Shown here: in pieces, positions 24,743 through 36,200 of the stretch
Layout of the letters: each line of letters opens with the position of its first letter
How positions within the stretch are numbered: position 1 is the stretch's first letter
Origin: Acidobacteriota bacterium
Lineage (GTDB): Bacteria > Acidobacteriota > Aminicenantia > UBA2199
Assembly (NCBI GenBank): GCA_030837085.1
Contig: JAUPLE010000650.1
Coordinates: 1-40,456, forward strand
Length of the DNA: 40,456 bases
Reading direction: 5' to 3'
Made by a program: the position numbers and the translations under genes
The notes under the pieces: model-generated
The model's input: the letters and a program-made list of their open reading frames with translations, nothing else
What the model was told of the DNA's origin: nothing
Databases searched by the model: none

Positions 24743-27700
24743 TTATGCTTCCTTTCGGTTTTTGGATTCAATTTGATTTAATATTTTCCTGACCACTTGC
24801 GCATTTTCTACTATATGATCGGGATTAAACATCTCATTATGTTTTCCAAGCCCATTGTAAATTAATACTGGTTTAGAGGTAAATTCATCCCAACAGTGAA
24901 AGCTAATAAATTCACTTTCCCGGGCTTCCTCAGAAGACAATAGATGTACATTGGCGTTAATACACTCGATGACTTTTTTATTCTTTGTATAACTAAAATA
25001 GCTATCGATCTTTTTAAGCACTTTTTCTTTAAGATATTCCATACCGATTTTCCCCAGGAATTCAACTATCTCCATCATAAAATTTTGCTTAACATCATCA
25101 AGATCAAGACTTTCAAATAAAAAGCTATCGATTAAAATAATATCCGATACTTCCCGTCCACACTCTTCCAGGACCCTGGTTACATCAAATATTAACTTAC
25201 CAGCCGCCGACCACCCCAAAAAGATGTAAGGCCCTGTTGGTTGCTGATTTAACATAATATTCATATAGTTGATTAACCTATTCTCATTTTCAATAAAATT
25301 AAATGAACAAAAGGAGTAATCATTAATCACATTTGCAAGACGCTGGTATGCCAATCCAAATGCACTTGCAGGCGGAAAGGTAAACAATTTTTTTTGGTTA
25401 TCACCATTGAAAAATACCATTGGTTCATCGATGTATTTCTTTGACTTTATGCAAATTGCAATTTCTTGTATCGTGGGATTCTGATAAATATGAGTAATCG
25501 GCATTTCAATCCCAAATTCATTAAATATCATGGACAACAGTTTGATTAAACCAATTGAGTATCCACCCAATTGAAAAAAATTATGCCTGACGCTAATTTT
25601 TTCTTTTTCCAGTCCCAGGATATCCATCCATATACGCGTTAATTTTTCTTCGATTTCATCCCTTGGGGCCATATATTCGCCGCTAAAGATATCCCCTGTT
25701 TCAGGTACCGGTAGTGCCTTCCTGTCTATTTTTCCATTGGGAGTTAAAGGCATTTTCTCCAATTGTACAAAATGCAAAGGTATCATATAATCGGGCAAAT
25801 ACTGTGCTAGAAAAGCCCTTAATTCCGGTAAGGGGATTTTTTCAACGGCTATTAAATAGGCACATAGGTATTTTTCTTTTCCTCTATCTTCCCGGTATAG
25901 TACGATTGCTTCCATAATATCTTTATGGCTGAGCAACCGGCATTCGATTTCTCCTAATTCAATACGGAACCCTCTTATTTTTATCTGGCGGTCGATACGG
26001 CCAAGATACTCGATATTTCCGTCAGGAAGCCATCGGGCTAAATCGCCGGTTTTGTGGAAAATATAAGTTCTATTGGACCTATATGGCCTAATAAATCTCT
26101 CGGCGGTTAATTCCGGGCTATTTAGATACCCCCTGGCTAAACCGATTCCGCTAATACATAATTCACCAGGTATTCCTATTGGTTGTAATTGCAAAAACCG
26201 ATTGATGATATAAAGTTGAATATTATCGATGGGTTTACCGATCGGGATATTCACCGGGACGTCTCTAGCCGGGCAATTAAAGTAAGATACATCGACTGTG
26301 GCTTCTGTGGGGCCATACAGGTTTATCAATCCAGTCCCGTTGCTTTGATTCAATACTCGGTTGAAATCTTCCACTTGCCGTGAATTTAAAGCCTCCCCGC
26401 TGGCGAACACCTTTTTCAAGCCTGAAAGTTTAGAAGACACGGAATTTGTTTCAACATAGTCCAGGAAAGCGCTTAACATTGGCGGTACAAAATGCATGAC
26501 CGTAACGCCAAAACGTTCTACTGCTCCAATAATGCGTTGCGGATTTTTTTCCCCCCCGGATTCCAAGAGGTAAAGAGATGCTCCCTCAAAACTCCACCAG
26601 AAAATTTCCCATACTGAAACATCAAACATAAAGGAGGTCTTTTGAATCAAGACATCCTTTCCCGATATAGGGTAATTCTCCTGCATCCAATGTAAACGGT
26701 TCACTACAGAGCGGTGTTCGATCAATACACCTTTGGGCCGACCGGTTGACCCGGAGGTGTAGATGATATAAGCGAGATTTGAGGAGTTTAGAAGGTAAGA
26801 GGGTAAGAAGGTAAGAGGGTAAGAAGATTTGGGGATTTCTTCTAGAAGAATTTTCTCACCTTCTTTATCTTTGGAGGTAACCAACAAGTTGGCTCCGCTA
26901 TCTTTTAGCATAAAATCGATTCTATCTTGTGGGAGTTCAGGATCGATGGGCAAATAGACTCCACCCGATTTCAATATTCCTAAAATTCCCACAATCATAG
27001 AGACGGTTCGCTCGATCGAAATTCCTACTATGGTATTGGACCAAAATCCTTCTTCATTTAATTCATGCGCCAATCTATTGGCATTTGCATTCAATTCGTG
27101 GTAAGTTACCTGATGTTGGCCAGAGGTTGGGCAACCATGGGAAGCTTCCGCTACGAGGGCAATCCGATCCGGTACTCTTACGACTTGCTCCTCGAACAAT
27201 AGATGAATGGTTTTATCGCTGGGGTAATCGGCTTCAGTATCATTAAAAAACAATAATATCCTCTTTTTTTCCTCATCGGGTAACATCTCTATTTCCGATA
27301 ACAGCAGATCTCTTTCCCTATCCCCCAGGAAACCGGATATTATTTTTTTAAAATATTCGCTGAATCTTTCAATGGTGGATTTTCTAAACAATTGGGTGCT
27401 GTATTCCATGACAAATAAGAGGTTATTTTCCAATTCAGCACCTATCAAAGTCAAATCAAATTTAGCTATCTTGTTTTCGAATTGATAAGGCGATAATTTC
27501 ATCCCCTGGTTCTCATTTCCTGCAGCATCGAGATTCTGAAGCACCAACATAGAGTCAAACAATGGATTTCGGCTCACATCCCTGTTGAAGACAACTTTCT
27601 CTACCAGGTTATCATATTGGTATTCCTGGTTCTCAAATGCTCTTAAGGTTTTTTCTTTAACTTCCCGGAGAAACTCTTTAAATGTTTTTTCGCCCGCGGG

Positions 27701-30700
27701 ATAATTTCTAAAAGCCAGCGTATTTACAAACATCCCGATAATGTTTTCCAAGCCTGCATGACTTCGTCCAGCCAGGGGACTTCCAACGACGATATCCTCC
27801 TGGTTACCGAGCTTCGACAAAAATATGGTAAATGCAGACAGTAAAACCATGTACAATGTAATCCCATCCTTAAGCGCCAAATCTTTCAATTTCTGCGCGG
27901 TCTCGTTGTCTATTTCAAAACTTATATTATTTCCTTCATAGCCCTGGACGGATGGCCTCGCAAAATCATAGGGGAGTTGTAATACGGGTATTTCCCCAGC
28001 AAATTCATTTAACCAAAATACTTCCTGGTCCTTTAACGCACCTTCCTCTCGATCCCGGTTCTGCCAATCTGAGAAATCTTTGTATTGGAACCGAAGGGCC
28101 GGTAAATCCCGACCTTCATTCAATGCTATAAAATCCCTTAGCAAAATATTCATGGACATACCGTCTGAAACAATATGATGCATATCCGCCATCAATATAT
28201 TCTGTCCCTGGCTTTCTTTTATCAAACCAATGCGCAGTAACGGCGCTTTCGATAAATCGAAAGGACGGATAAAATGATCGATTATTCCCATTATGTCCAG
28301 CATAATTCCTGTTGTAGAATCAAAATACTGGATATCAAATTCCACATTTTCATGAATCCTCTGCGCAGGTTGATTATCGATAATATGAAATGAAGTCCTG
28401 AAACTTTCATGCCTATTTATCAGTTCCTGAAAAACAGCGACCAACCTGTCCTTTATAATCTCTCCGGCCAAACTCGAAACGAACGGGATATTGTATTCTT
28501 TTCCCTGTTCATTCATCCGGTATAAAATATATAACCGCTTCTGTGCCGATGACAATGGATAATATTCTTTTTTTTCTATAGGCTCTATCGAACTATATTT
28601 AAATTCCTTTTCCTGGCGGATAAAATCAGCCAATGCTTTTATGGTGGGAGTCCTAAAAAGTTCTGTAATCGTGACTTTTACCTTTAACTCTTTTTGTATC
28701 TTCAATGCCACTGTCGTCGCTTTTAATGAATCCCCACCCAATTCAAAAAAATCATCTTCGATTCCGACTTCTTCAAACCCAAAGAATTGTTTAAAGATTT
28801 CAGTAAGACATTGCTGGATATTATCACTGGGAGCGACATAGGGTACACTTAATTCAGGCCGTGGGTATGCTGTTCCCCTGCTTTCATTTTCCTTCGATTC
28901 CGAATCCAGGTATTCCTGATCACGGTACATACGTACGACGTTTCCCTCTTCCATCAACTCATTTAAATCCAACATAGAAATTGCTACGCGATGAAGTTGG
29001 TTTTCCATAATACGAGCGAAAACATCTACTCCTTGTTCTGGGGACAGAGCTCCATATAGTTTTGAATTTAATTCAGCTTTATCGATATTCCCACCATATT
29101 TCTTTGTAAATGACTCCACGGTCATTCCGACATCGAGCCAATCGCACCAATTAATGGCTGTATAAAAAGTACTGTTTTGGGCTGCGGAAACGTTATGTTT
29201 TTTTTGTTTATAAAGTGCATAGGCGTCCAAAAATTCATTTGCGGCGTTATATCCGACCTGGCCGAATTTGAATGCATACAATTGGTTCCCCAGGGATGAA
29301 AATAAAACAAAAAAATCCAGGGGCTCATGTTCTAGCAGGCGTTCCAACACCAGTGTACCCTTGACTTTGGGGGCCATTGCTTCTTCATTCATTTCCCGTG
29401 TTCTTCGCTGAATGACACCTTTATAATCAATAATGCCGGCAGTATGAAGGACGCCGGTAATGGAACCAAACTGTTCCTTTGCCCGGGAAATGACTTCATT
29501 CATCTGTATAAAGTCAGAAACATCTGCACTAAATATCATAACCTCGGCCCCCAGTTCCTCAAACTCCCTGATTTTTTGTATTTTATTACGAATTTGTTCC
29601 TTTTGATCACGACGGCTCAGTATTTCATCCCATTCCTCTCTTGCCGGGAAAACGGATCGCCCCACCAGCACCAACCTGGCTTTGTAACGTGCTGCCAGAT
29701 ATCCTGCCAGAGTTAACCCCATTCCCCCCATTCCACCGGTGATCAAATAGACCCCCTTTTCTTTTAATCGATTAAAAGTTTTGGCCATTTTAGTAAGGCG
29801 GTGTGGTTTCATTATGGGAATCCAACGGTGAAGACCTCTATACGCGATGACATTATCTAGATGATCTGGCATCTCCGAGATACACTCGCCAACCAGGTGT
29901 TTAATTAGGTGGTTTTCGAGATGGCTCCCGGGTTCCGGGATAACAATATCTATACTCCGACAGCTTATATTGGCATATTCGAGTGGAATAATTTTGACGG
30001 CCCCGATGATGGTCCCTTTTTCAGGGCAAATCGCTTCTTCACCGGTTACCGATTGCATATGGTTTGTTATGATTACAATTTGAATTTCAGTCGCAATAGC
30101 GTGATATCCAATGGTTTGGGCGATATACATTAAACTATATAATCCCAGGTCCTGTGACCTATAAATGTTTTCGAGGTTTACAGGATCACTATTACCTGGG
30201 GTTACGCTCCATAAATGTAAGATTTTTCCAGGTATTCTACCGGTATTTTTAAGGTCCCGAAAAATATTATCATAGTGGGCGTTCTGCCCGGGATCGATTG
30301 TATAGGTGCTGTCAATCTCTTTAATAAATTGTGTCCCTGATTTCACGGTAGTTACAATTTGATTTTTTTGCAATAAAAACTCGGCGATTTTCGGACCCAA
30401 GCCCTCTTCATTGATAAATAACAGCCACTTAAGGGGTGGGACTATCCGGGTAAATTCATTATCGCCGGGTACGCACTGCTGCCATACGGGTACATAGAAC
30501 CAATCGGCGATATCCTCTTTTACCGATCGAGATGTGTTGGCCACCATTCCTGCACTGATCTTGAATGGGTCTCCCTTAATCCAGTATTTCCGGCGATCAT
30601 AGGGATAGGATGGTAGGGAGACGCGGTGAGGTTTTCCCCGATCATAAAATCCATCCCAATCAATGGTTAAGCCGTAAAGCCATAAATAACCGATTTTTTT

Positions 30701-33253
30701 CAGCAAGTAATAAGCATCCGATATTTTTTGTTGAGGCGGTCTTACCAGGTTCACTGCGTATTGCATAAGTTTATCATCGACAAAGCGTTTCGTCATGATA
30801 CTGAGATCGCGTCCCGGTCCAACTTCAATGAATATCGCATGGCGCTTCTTTGCTAATTCTTTGAATCCGTCCGCAAAACGCACTGTTTTTCCCAGGTGAT
30901 TGCACAAATACCCTGGATTTCCAACATCCTGGGAAGTAATCCAGGTCCCGGTTAAATTCGATATATAAGGTATTTTCGGTATATTAAAAGTGATTTTTTC
31001 CAATTCTTTTTTAAATTTACTCAAAATAGGTTCCATCATCTGCGAATGCATGGCAACCGAATGTGAAACCGGCATACACAAGAGTTTTTTTTGCTTCATT
31101 TCCTGTTCAAAGAAAGTTATCTCAGCAGCGGGACCGGCAACAATGCATGTTGAACCATTATCAATAGCGAGAGACAATTTCCTGGGAAGCAAAGGGGCTA
31201 TTTCCTCACTTGAGAGAGGTATACTTAGCATGGCCCCCCCCGGGACTTCCGCTAGCAATCTCCCCCTAATGAGAATGATTTTCAATGCATCTTCAAGAGA
31301 GAAAACTCCAGATAAGCAAGCAGCAGTATATTCACCGAGACTATAACCGATCATGGCATCCGGTTTTATCCCCCACTTCATCAATAATTTAGCAAGCGCA
31401 TATTCGAAAATAAATAACACGGGTTGGGCGACACTGGTTTGATCGATGTGGTGCCTTGCGGTTTCTTCTTGACCGAAACTTCCGGATGAACCCTCACCGG
31501 GATAAAGCACATCTTTTATATCATAGCCTTGGGTTGATTCAAAAATTTTAAAGCATTGGTCCATTGCCTCACGGAACACGGGCTCGTTCCGGTAGAGTTC
31601 CAATCCCATGTCGACATATTGTGCACCCTGGCCAGGGAACATGAAAACAACGAAAGGACTCTCGTTTTTGGTATCGAATGAATGAAATTTCCCGGAGTGA
31701 GGAGGGGATGACAGTCCGCCGATGACTTGCTCCAGTTCTGAACAAACGAGGAATCCCCGGTGTTGAAATGCAGCTCTTCCGACTTGCAAAGTATAAGCGA
31801 CATCTTCCAGGTTAAGGTAAGAATTTTTTTTCAAATTATCCGCCAGGTTCTTGGCGGCATTGTTAAGTGCGGTTTCGGTTTTGGCTGACAAAAGAGTTAG
31901 TTTCCAATTTTTAGATATTTCATTTCCAGGTGCTTGGTCTACAGGTGGGGCTTCTTCAAGTAAGATATGCACATTAGTACCGCCAATACCGAAGGAGCTT
32001 ACTCCTGCCCTAAGGGGATAGCGATCATTTTTCCATTCTTGTAGTTTTATATTTACATAAAAGGGGCTGTTTTCAAAATCGATTTTGGGATTTGGAGATC
32101 TGAAGTGTAAACTGGGAGGAATTTGTTTGTGTTTTAAGGCGAGAACGGTTTTGATGAATCCGGCGATTCCGGCAGCAGCGTCGAGGTGTCCTATATTGGT
32201 TTTTACAGAACCGATGGCACAGTATTTTTTTAAAGGAGAATTAAATGCTTGTTTAAGTGCTTCTATTTCGATCGGATCCCCGAGGATTGTTCCAGTCCCA
32301 TGAGTTTCGATATACCCAATACTTTCGGGTTCAATGCGGGTGACCCTGTGGACGGCCCGGATAACGCTTACCTGTCCTTCAATACTTGGAGCAGTATAGC
32401 CTACTTTTCTGGTTCCGTCATTGTTAACAGCAGAACCGAGGACCACAGCATAAATATGGTCTTTATCAGTGTGTGCATATTTGAGTCGTTTTAAGACAAC
32501 GATACCGGATCCATTTCCACCGGTAGTTCCTTTGGCGTCAGCATCGAATGCCCGGCAGTGGCCGTCAGGTGAAAAGATCATGCCTTCCCGGTATAAATAA
32601 CCGTAGGCATCTTCCCCAGGCACAGACACGCCGCCTGCCAGGGCGATATCGCATTCACCTGTAATTAGTGCGCGGCATGCCATATGAATAACTGTCAACG
32701 ATGTGGAGCAAGCTGTCTGTACCAATACTGCCGGTCCTTTTAAATTGAGTTTATAGGCGATCCGGGTACTTAAAAAATCTCTATCGGTCAGTTGTCTGGC
32801 AGCAAATTCTCCTATTTCATAGACTTTCCCGGTTACTACAGCAAGGGCTTGCCAATAAAAATGCGATGAAGCCCCTACATAAATCCCAATCGCGCCTTCA
32901 TAGGTATAAGGGTTATACCCTGCATCTTCCAACGCTTCCCATGCACATTCATGAAGAATCCTGAATTGAGGATCCATGATTTCAGCTTCTTTGGGCGTGT
33001 AGCCAAAGAAAGATGCATCGAAATACTCCCTATTTTCGAGAAAGCCTCCCTTGGTTTTAACAAAATTAGGATTCTCCAGTAATTGATCTTCTCCCCCTAA
33101 TTCTTTGACTTGGTCATCGGTAAGAAAAATTATAGACTCGACGCCATTTTTTAAGTTATCCCAAAACTGCTGGATGCTCGGGGCTTGTGGGAATCTGCCA
33201 GACATCCCGATTACTGCAATTTCTAGCCCTGTTGTGATCTTCTGCTCAACCAT
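24743..33253 (-). CDS. Hybrid PKS-NRPS KS-AT-KR-ACP-C-A(Ser)-PCP-TE, last protein of line 2
   Basis: 2836 residues. KS: Cys182, His318, His356. AT: Ser638 in GYSLGE; specificity tetrad region reads VAMH. KR: TGGMGGMG and Tyr1335 in the YNAAN box, probably active. ACP: Ser1509 in GGDSL. C domain: HHIVSDG, His1692-His1693. A domain: pocket reading D-V-W-H-F-S-L-V-D-K, a serine code. PCP: Ser2566 in GGYSI. TE: Ser2682 (GWSAAG), Asp in ILIDS, His2805 (GKHNEM), complete triad. It would extend the incoming peptidyl chain by one malonyl-type unit, reduce the ketone to a hydroxyl, add Ser, and release. ATG at 33253 overlaps the upstream stop by 1 nt (TAATG), with GAGGAG at 33267-33262 inside the upstream gene. 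An octamer repeat encodes part of the loop before A3. Confidence 0.95.
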   Translation of the reverse strand: MVEQKITTGLEIAVIGMSGRFPQAPSIQQFWDNLKNGVESIIFLTDDQVKELGGEDQLLENPNFVKTKGGFLENREYFDASFFGYTPKEAEIMDPQFRILHECAWEALEDAGYNPYTYEGAIGIYVGASSHFYWQALAVVTGKVYEIGEFAARQLTDRDFLSTRIAYKLNLKGPAVLVQTACSTSLTVIHMACRALITGECDIALAGGVSVPGEDAYGYLYREGMIFSPDGHCRAFDADAKGTTGGNGSGIVVLKRLKYAHTDKDHIYAVVLGSAVNNDGTRKVGYTAPSIEGQVSVIRAVHRVTRIEPESIGYIETHGTGTILGDPIEIEALKQAFNSPLKKYCAIGSVKTNIGHLDAAAGIAGFIKTVLALKHKQIPPSLHFRSPNPKIDFENSPFYVNIKLQEWKNDRYPLRAGVSSFGIGGTNVHILLEEAPPVDQAPGNEISKNWKLTLLSAKTETALNNAAKNLADNLKKNSYLNLEDVAYTLQVGRAAFQHRGFLVCSELEQVIGGLSSPPHSGKFHSFDTKNESPFVVFMFPGQGAQYVDMGLELYRNEPVFREAMDQCFKIFESTQGYDIKDVLYPGEGSSGSFGQEETARHHIDQTSVAQPVLFIFEYALAKLLMKWGIKPDAMIGYSLGEYTAACLSGVFSLEDALKIILIRGRLLAEVPGGAMLSIPLSSEEIAPLLPRKLSLAIDNGSTCIVAGPAAEITFFEQEMKQKKLLCMPVSHSVAMHSQMMEPILSKFKKELEKITFNIPKIPYISNLTGTWITSQDVGNPGYLCNHLGKTVRFADGFKELAKKRHAIFIEVGPGRDLSIMTKRFVDDKLMQYAVNLVRPPQQKISDAYYLLKKIGYLWLYGLTIDWDGFYDRGKPHRVSLPSYPYDRRKYWIKGDPFKISAGMVANTSRSVKEDIADWFYVPVWQQCVPGDNEFTRIVPPLKWLLFINEEGLGPKIAEFLLQKNQIVTTVKSGTQFIKEIDSTYTIDPGQNAHYDNIFRDLKNTGRIPGKILHLWSVTPGNSDPVNLENIYRSQDLGLYSLMYIAQTIGYHAIATEIQIVIITNHMQSVTGEEAICPEKGTIIGAVKIIPLEYANISCRSIDIVIPEPGSHLENHLIKHLVGECISEMPDHLDNVIAYRGLHRWIPIMKPHRLTKMAKTFNRLKEKGVYLITGGMGGMGLTLAGYLAARYKARLVLVGRSVFPAREEWDEILSRRDQKEQIRNKIQKIREFEELGAEVMIFSADVSDFIQMNEVISRAKEQFGSITGVLHTAGIIDYKGVIQRRTREMNEEAMAPKVKGTLVLERLLEHEPLDFFVLFSSLGNQLYAFKFGQVGYNAANEFLDAYALYKQKKHNVSAAQNSTFYTAINWCDWLDVGMTVESFTKKYGGNIDKAELNSKLYGALSPEQGVDVFARIMENQLHRVAISMLDLNELMEEGNVVRMYRDQEYLDSESKENESRGTAYPRPELSVPYVAPSDNIQQCLTEIFKQFFGFEEVGIEDDFFELGGDSLKATTVALKIQKELKVKVTITELFRTPTIKALADFIRQEKEFKYSSIEPIEKKEYYPLSSAQKRLYILYRMNEQGKEYNIPFVSSLAGEIIKDRLVAVFQELINRHESFRTSFHIIDNQPAQRIHENVEFDIQYFDSTTGIMLDIMGIIDHFIRPFDLSKAPLLRIGLIKESQGQNILMADMHHIVSDGMSMNILLRDFIALNEGRDLPALRFQYKDFSDWQNRDREEGALKDQEVFWLNEFAGEIPVLQLPYDFARPSVQGYEGNNISFEIDNETAQKLKDLALKDGITLYMVLLSAFTIFLSKLGNQEDIVVGSPLAGRSHAGLENIIGMFVNTLAFRNYPAGEKTFKEFLREVKEKTLRAFENQEYQYDNLVEKVVFNRDVSRNPLFDSMLVLQNLDAAGNENQGMKLSPYQFENKIAKFDLTLIGAELENNLLFVMEYSTQLFRKSTIERFSEYFKKIISGFLGDRERDLLLSEIEMLPDEEKKRILLFFNDTEADYPSDKTIHLLFEEQVVRVPDRIALVAEASHGCPTSGQHQVTYHELNANANRLAHELNEEGFWSNTIVGISIERTVSMIVGILGILKSGGVYLPIDPELPQDRIDFMLKDSGANLLVTSKDKEGEKILLEEIPKSSYPLTFLPSYLLNSSNLAYIIYTSGSTGRPKGVLIEHRSVVNRLHWMQENYPISGKDVLIQKTSFMFDVSVWEIFWWSFEGASLYLLESGGEKNPQRIIGAVERFGVTVMHFVPPMLSAFLDYVETNSVSSKLSGLKKVFASGEALNSRQVEDFNRVLNQSNGTGLINLYGPTEATVDVSYFNCPARDVPVNIPIGKPIDNIQLYIINRFLQLQPIGIPGELCISGIGLARGYLNSPELTAERFIRPYRSNRTYIFHKTGDLARWLPDGNIEYLGRIDRQIKIRGFRIELGEIECRLLSHKDIMEAIVLYREDRGKEKYLCAYLIAVEKIPLPELRAFLAQYLPDYMIPLHFVQLEKMPLTPNGKIDRKALPVPETGDIFSGEYMAPRDEIEEKLTRIWMDILGLEKEKISVRHNFFQLGGYSIGLIKLLSMIFNEFGIEMPITHIYQNPTIQEIAICIKSKKYIDEPMVFFNGDNQKKLFTFPPASAFGLAYQRLANVINDYSFCSFNFIENENRLINYMNIMLNQQPTGPYIFLGWSAAGKLIFDVTRVLEECGREVSDIILIDSFLFESLDLDDVKQNFMMEIVEFLGKIGMEYLKEKVLKKIDSYFSYTKNKKVIECINANVHLLSSEEARESEFISFHCWDEFTSKPVLIYNGLGKHNEMFNPDHIVENAQVVRKILNQIESKNRKEA
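26792..26826 (-). repeat. Octamer tandem repeat (AAGGTAAG/AGGGTAAG x4) in a coding loop
   Basis: On the + strand AAGGTAAG, AGGGTAAG, AAGGTAAG, AGGGTAAG and AAG follow each other exactly. On the coding strand the unit is CTTACCCT/CTTACCTT and encodes the YPLTFLPSYLL stretch just before SNLAYIIYTSGSTG (A3). Confidence 0.8.
27187..28640 (-). repeat. Direct repeat copy 1: condensation-domain block (serine module)
   Basis: Collinear with 35106-36559 at a constant offset of 7919 bases, with no net insertion or deletion. It covers the end of the preceding carrier domain, the complete C domain and the start of the A domain. Identity is patchy: one 60-base sample (28201-28260) differs at a single base, another (27421-27480) at about ten. 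Confidence 0.85.
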
Positions 33254-36200
33254 TACGATATCTCCTCGAAAAAGTGAACAGCATCTAACAGCGAGTCATC
33301 CGCCCTTTTTATTAACCTTTCCTCTTTTTCTTTTTTCATCAGATTGCCGGTTTGCGAACTCTCCTGGTTTAGATATTGTGCCAGGGAACGTATAGTGGGG
33401 TATTGAAAGAGAGTCGTCATCTGTATATCTTTTTTGAGAATAGTACTCAACTTATTGGCAATGATAATGATATTCAAGGAATTTCCACCTATATCAAAAA
33501 AATTATAGTCGATGCCGATTTGTTCACGTTTCAATTCTGCTGCCCAGGTTGTGGCCAGGACTTGTTCCAACTCTGTGGCAGGTTCTACATATTCGCGGTC
33601 GGGGTCCTCATACTTTTTGCTCATTTCCAACATTTTTCTATCTACTTTCCCACTGGGCGTCAGGGGTATTTTTTCCAGTTGAGTAAAGTAAGTGGGGATC
33701 ATGTAGTGGGGTAATTTCAAGGCTAAGAATGTTTTCAATTCAGATATTTTAAAAGTCCCATCCATAACGATATATGCATTTAGACAATTCTCGCTGTCTG
33801 GTCCTGTTGCGATCAATACCACCGCATCTTTTACAGCTTCATATGCCAACAGTCGGTTCTCAATCTCACCCAATTCGATCCTGAATCCCCTGATTTTCAC
33901 CTGTGAGTCGATTCTCCCAAAAAATTCGATATTGCCATCAGGTAACCATCGGGCTATATCACCGGTTCGGTAAACCAGGGGGGCTTTTTTCGAGAAAACC
34001 GCCCCACCGGCCCCTCTGTAAAAGCCTTTGCTTATTTCATCCTGATCAAACTTTTCCGAGGTCATTTCGGGTTGGTTCAGGTAACCGCGCCCCACACCGG
34101 CGCCGGCGATATAAAGTTCTCCCATTACACCGATGGCGACGGGGGTTAAATATCTATCCAATATATAAATAACAGTATTGGCAATGGGCTTACCAATAGT
34201 TAATGGGATTTCTCCGCTTAAATCCGCAATAGTCGACCAGATAGTGGTTTCCGTAGGGCCATACATGTTAAATATACGCCCCCGAATCATCGGTCTGACC
34301 ATACTCAACAACGACCCAGAGAAAGCCTCTCCTCCTACCAGCAAATAAGTAAGGTTTTCAAAACTCTTTTTGGTTCGATCATCATTCAACAGTAACTGGA
34401 GACGTGACGGTGTAACCTGCAATATATTCACTTTTTCCCTCTCCATGGCGCGGAAAGCCGCCGAAGCATCGATCTGCTCTTCGTGGCTTCCGATAACCAC
34501 AACAGAGCCCCGAGTGAGAGGCAGTAGGGTCTCAAGGCCAAATATATCAAAAGATATTGTGGTTAGCGACAATATACAATCATTCTCCTTAAACGGAATA
34601 ATACGAGTCATGGCGGATATAAAGTTTACAACCGCTTTATGTTCGATCATTACGCCTTTGGGATTTCCCGTAGAGCCGGAAGTATAAATAACGTAAGCGA
34701 GATTTGAAGAACAGAAATCACCTTTTGAAGCATGAACATTGAAATTCAAATTCCGAATTTCGGTTTCATTAATTAAAATCCCGGCGCTGCTGTCTTTTAA
34801 CATAAAATCGATTCTATCTTGCGGGAGTTCAGGATCGATGGGCAAATAGGCGCCCCCAGCCTTTAATATGCCCATTATCCCGATAATCATTTCCACTGAG
34901 CGTTCCATCATAATGCCCACAATATTATCAGCCAGGACACCTTTTTCAATTAACAATCCCGCCAATCGGTTGGATTGCTCGTTTAATTGGCGGTAAGACA
35001 GACTGATAGGTCTAACCTCAACGACAGGTTGGATGGAAAATTTTTCATGTTTTTCGAGTACTTCGCGGGCAACCAAAGCAATGTGGTCCGGCACCTTTTT
35101 TACCTGCTCCTCAAACAATTGATGAATGGTCTTTTCGCTGGGGTAATCGGCGTTAGTATCATTAAAATCCAATAATATCCTCCTTTTTTCCTCATCGGGT
35201 AACATCTCTATTTCTGACAGCAGCCGATCTCTTTCTCTATCCCCCAAAATAGCGGATATTATCTTTTTAAAGTATCCGATGAATCTTTCAATGGTAGATT
35301 TTTTAAACAATTGAGTGCTGTATTCCATGGCAAACAAAAGTTTATTTTTCAATTCGGCTCCGATCAAGGTCAAATCAAATTTCGCTATCTTATTTTCATA
35401 TTCATAAGTTGATAAATTCAAATCCTGGTTTTTAATTCCTGTGGCATCCATATTCTGGAGCATCAACATAGCGTCAAACAATGGATTTCGACTCACATCC
35501 CTGTTCAAGACGACTTTTTCTACCAGGTTATCATATTGGTATTCCTGGTTCTCAAATGCTCTTAAGGTTTTCCCCTTGACTTCACGGAGAAACCCTTTAA
35601 ATGTCTTTTCACCCGCGGGACAATTTCTAAATGCCAGCGTATTTACAAACATCCCTATAATGTTTTGCAGGTCCACATGACTTCGACCAGCTAGAGGACT
35701 TCCAACAACGATATCCTCCTGGTTACCGAGCTTCGACAAAAATATGGTAAATGCAGACAGTAAAAGCATATACAACGTGACACCTTCTATAAGCGCCAAA
35801 TCTTTCAATTTCTGCGCTGTCTCGTTGTCTATTTCAAAACTTATATTATTTCCTTCATAACCCTGGATGGGTGGTCTGGTGTAATCGTACGGGAGCTGCA
35901 ATACGGGGATCTCCCCTGCAAATTCTTTTAGCCAAAATGCTTCCTGGTCCTTTAGCACACCTTTCTCTCGACCCCGGTTCTGCCAATCTGAGAAATCTTT
36001 GTATTGGAGCCTGAGAACCGGTAAATCCCCTCCTTCATTCACTGCTATAAAATCCCTTAGCAAAATATTCATGGACACACCATCCGAAACAATATGATGC
36101 ATATCCGCCATCAAGATATTCTGTCCCTGGCTTTCTTTTATCAAACCAATGCGCAGTAACGGTGCTTTCGATAAATCGAAAGGACGGATGAAATGATCGA

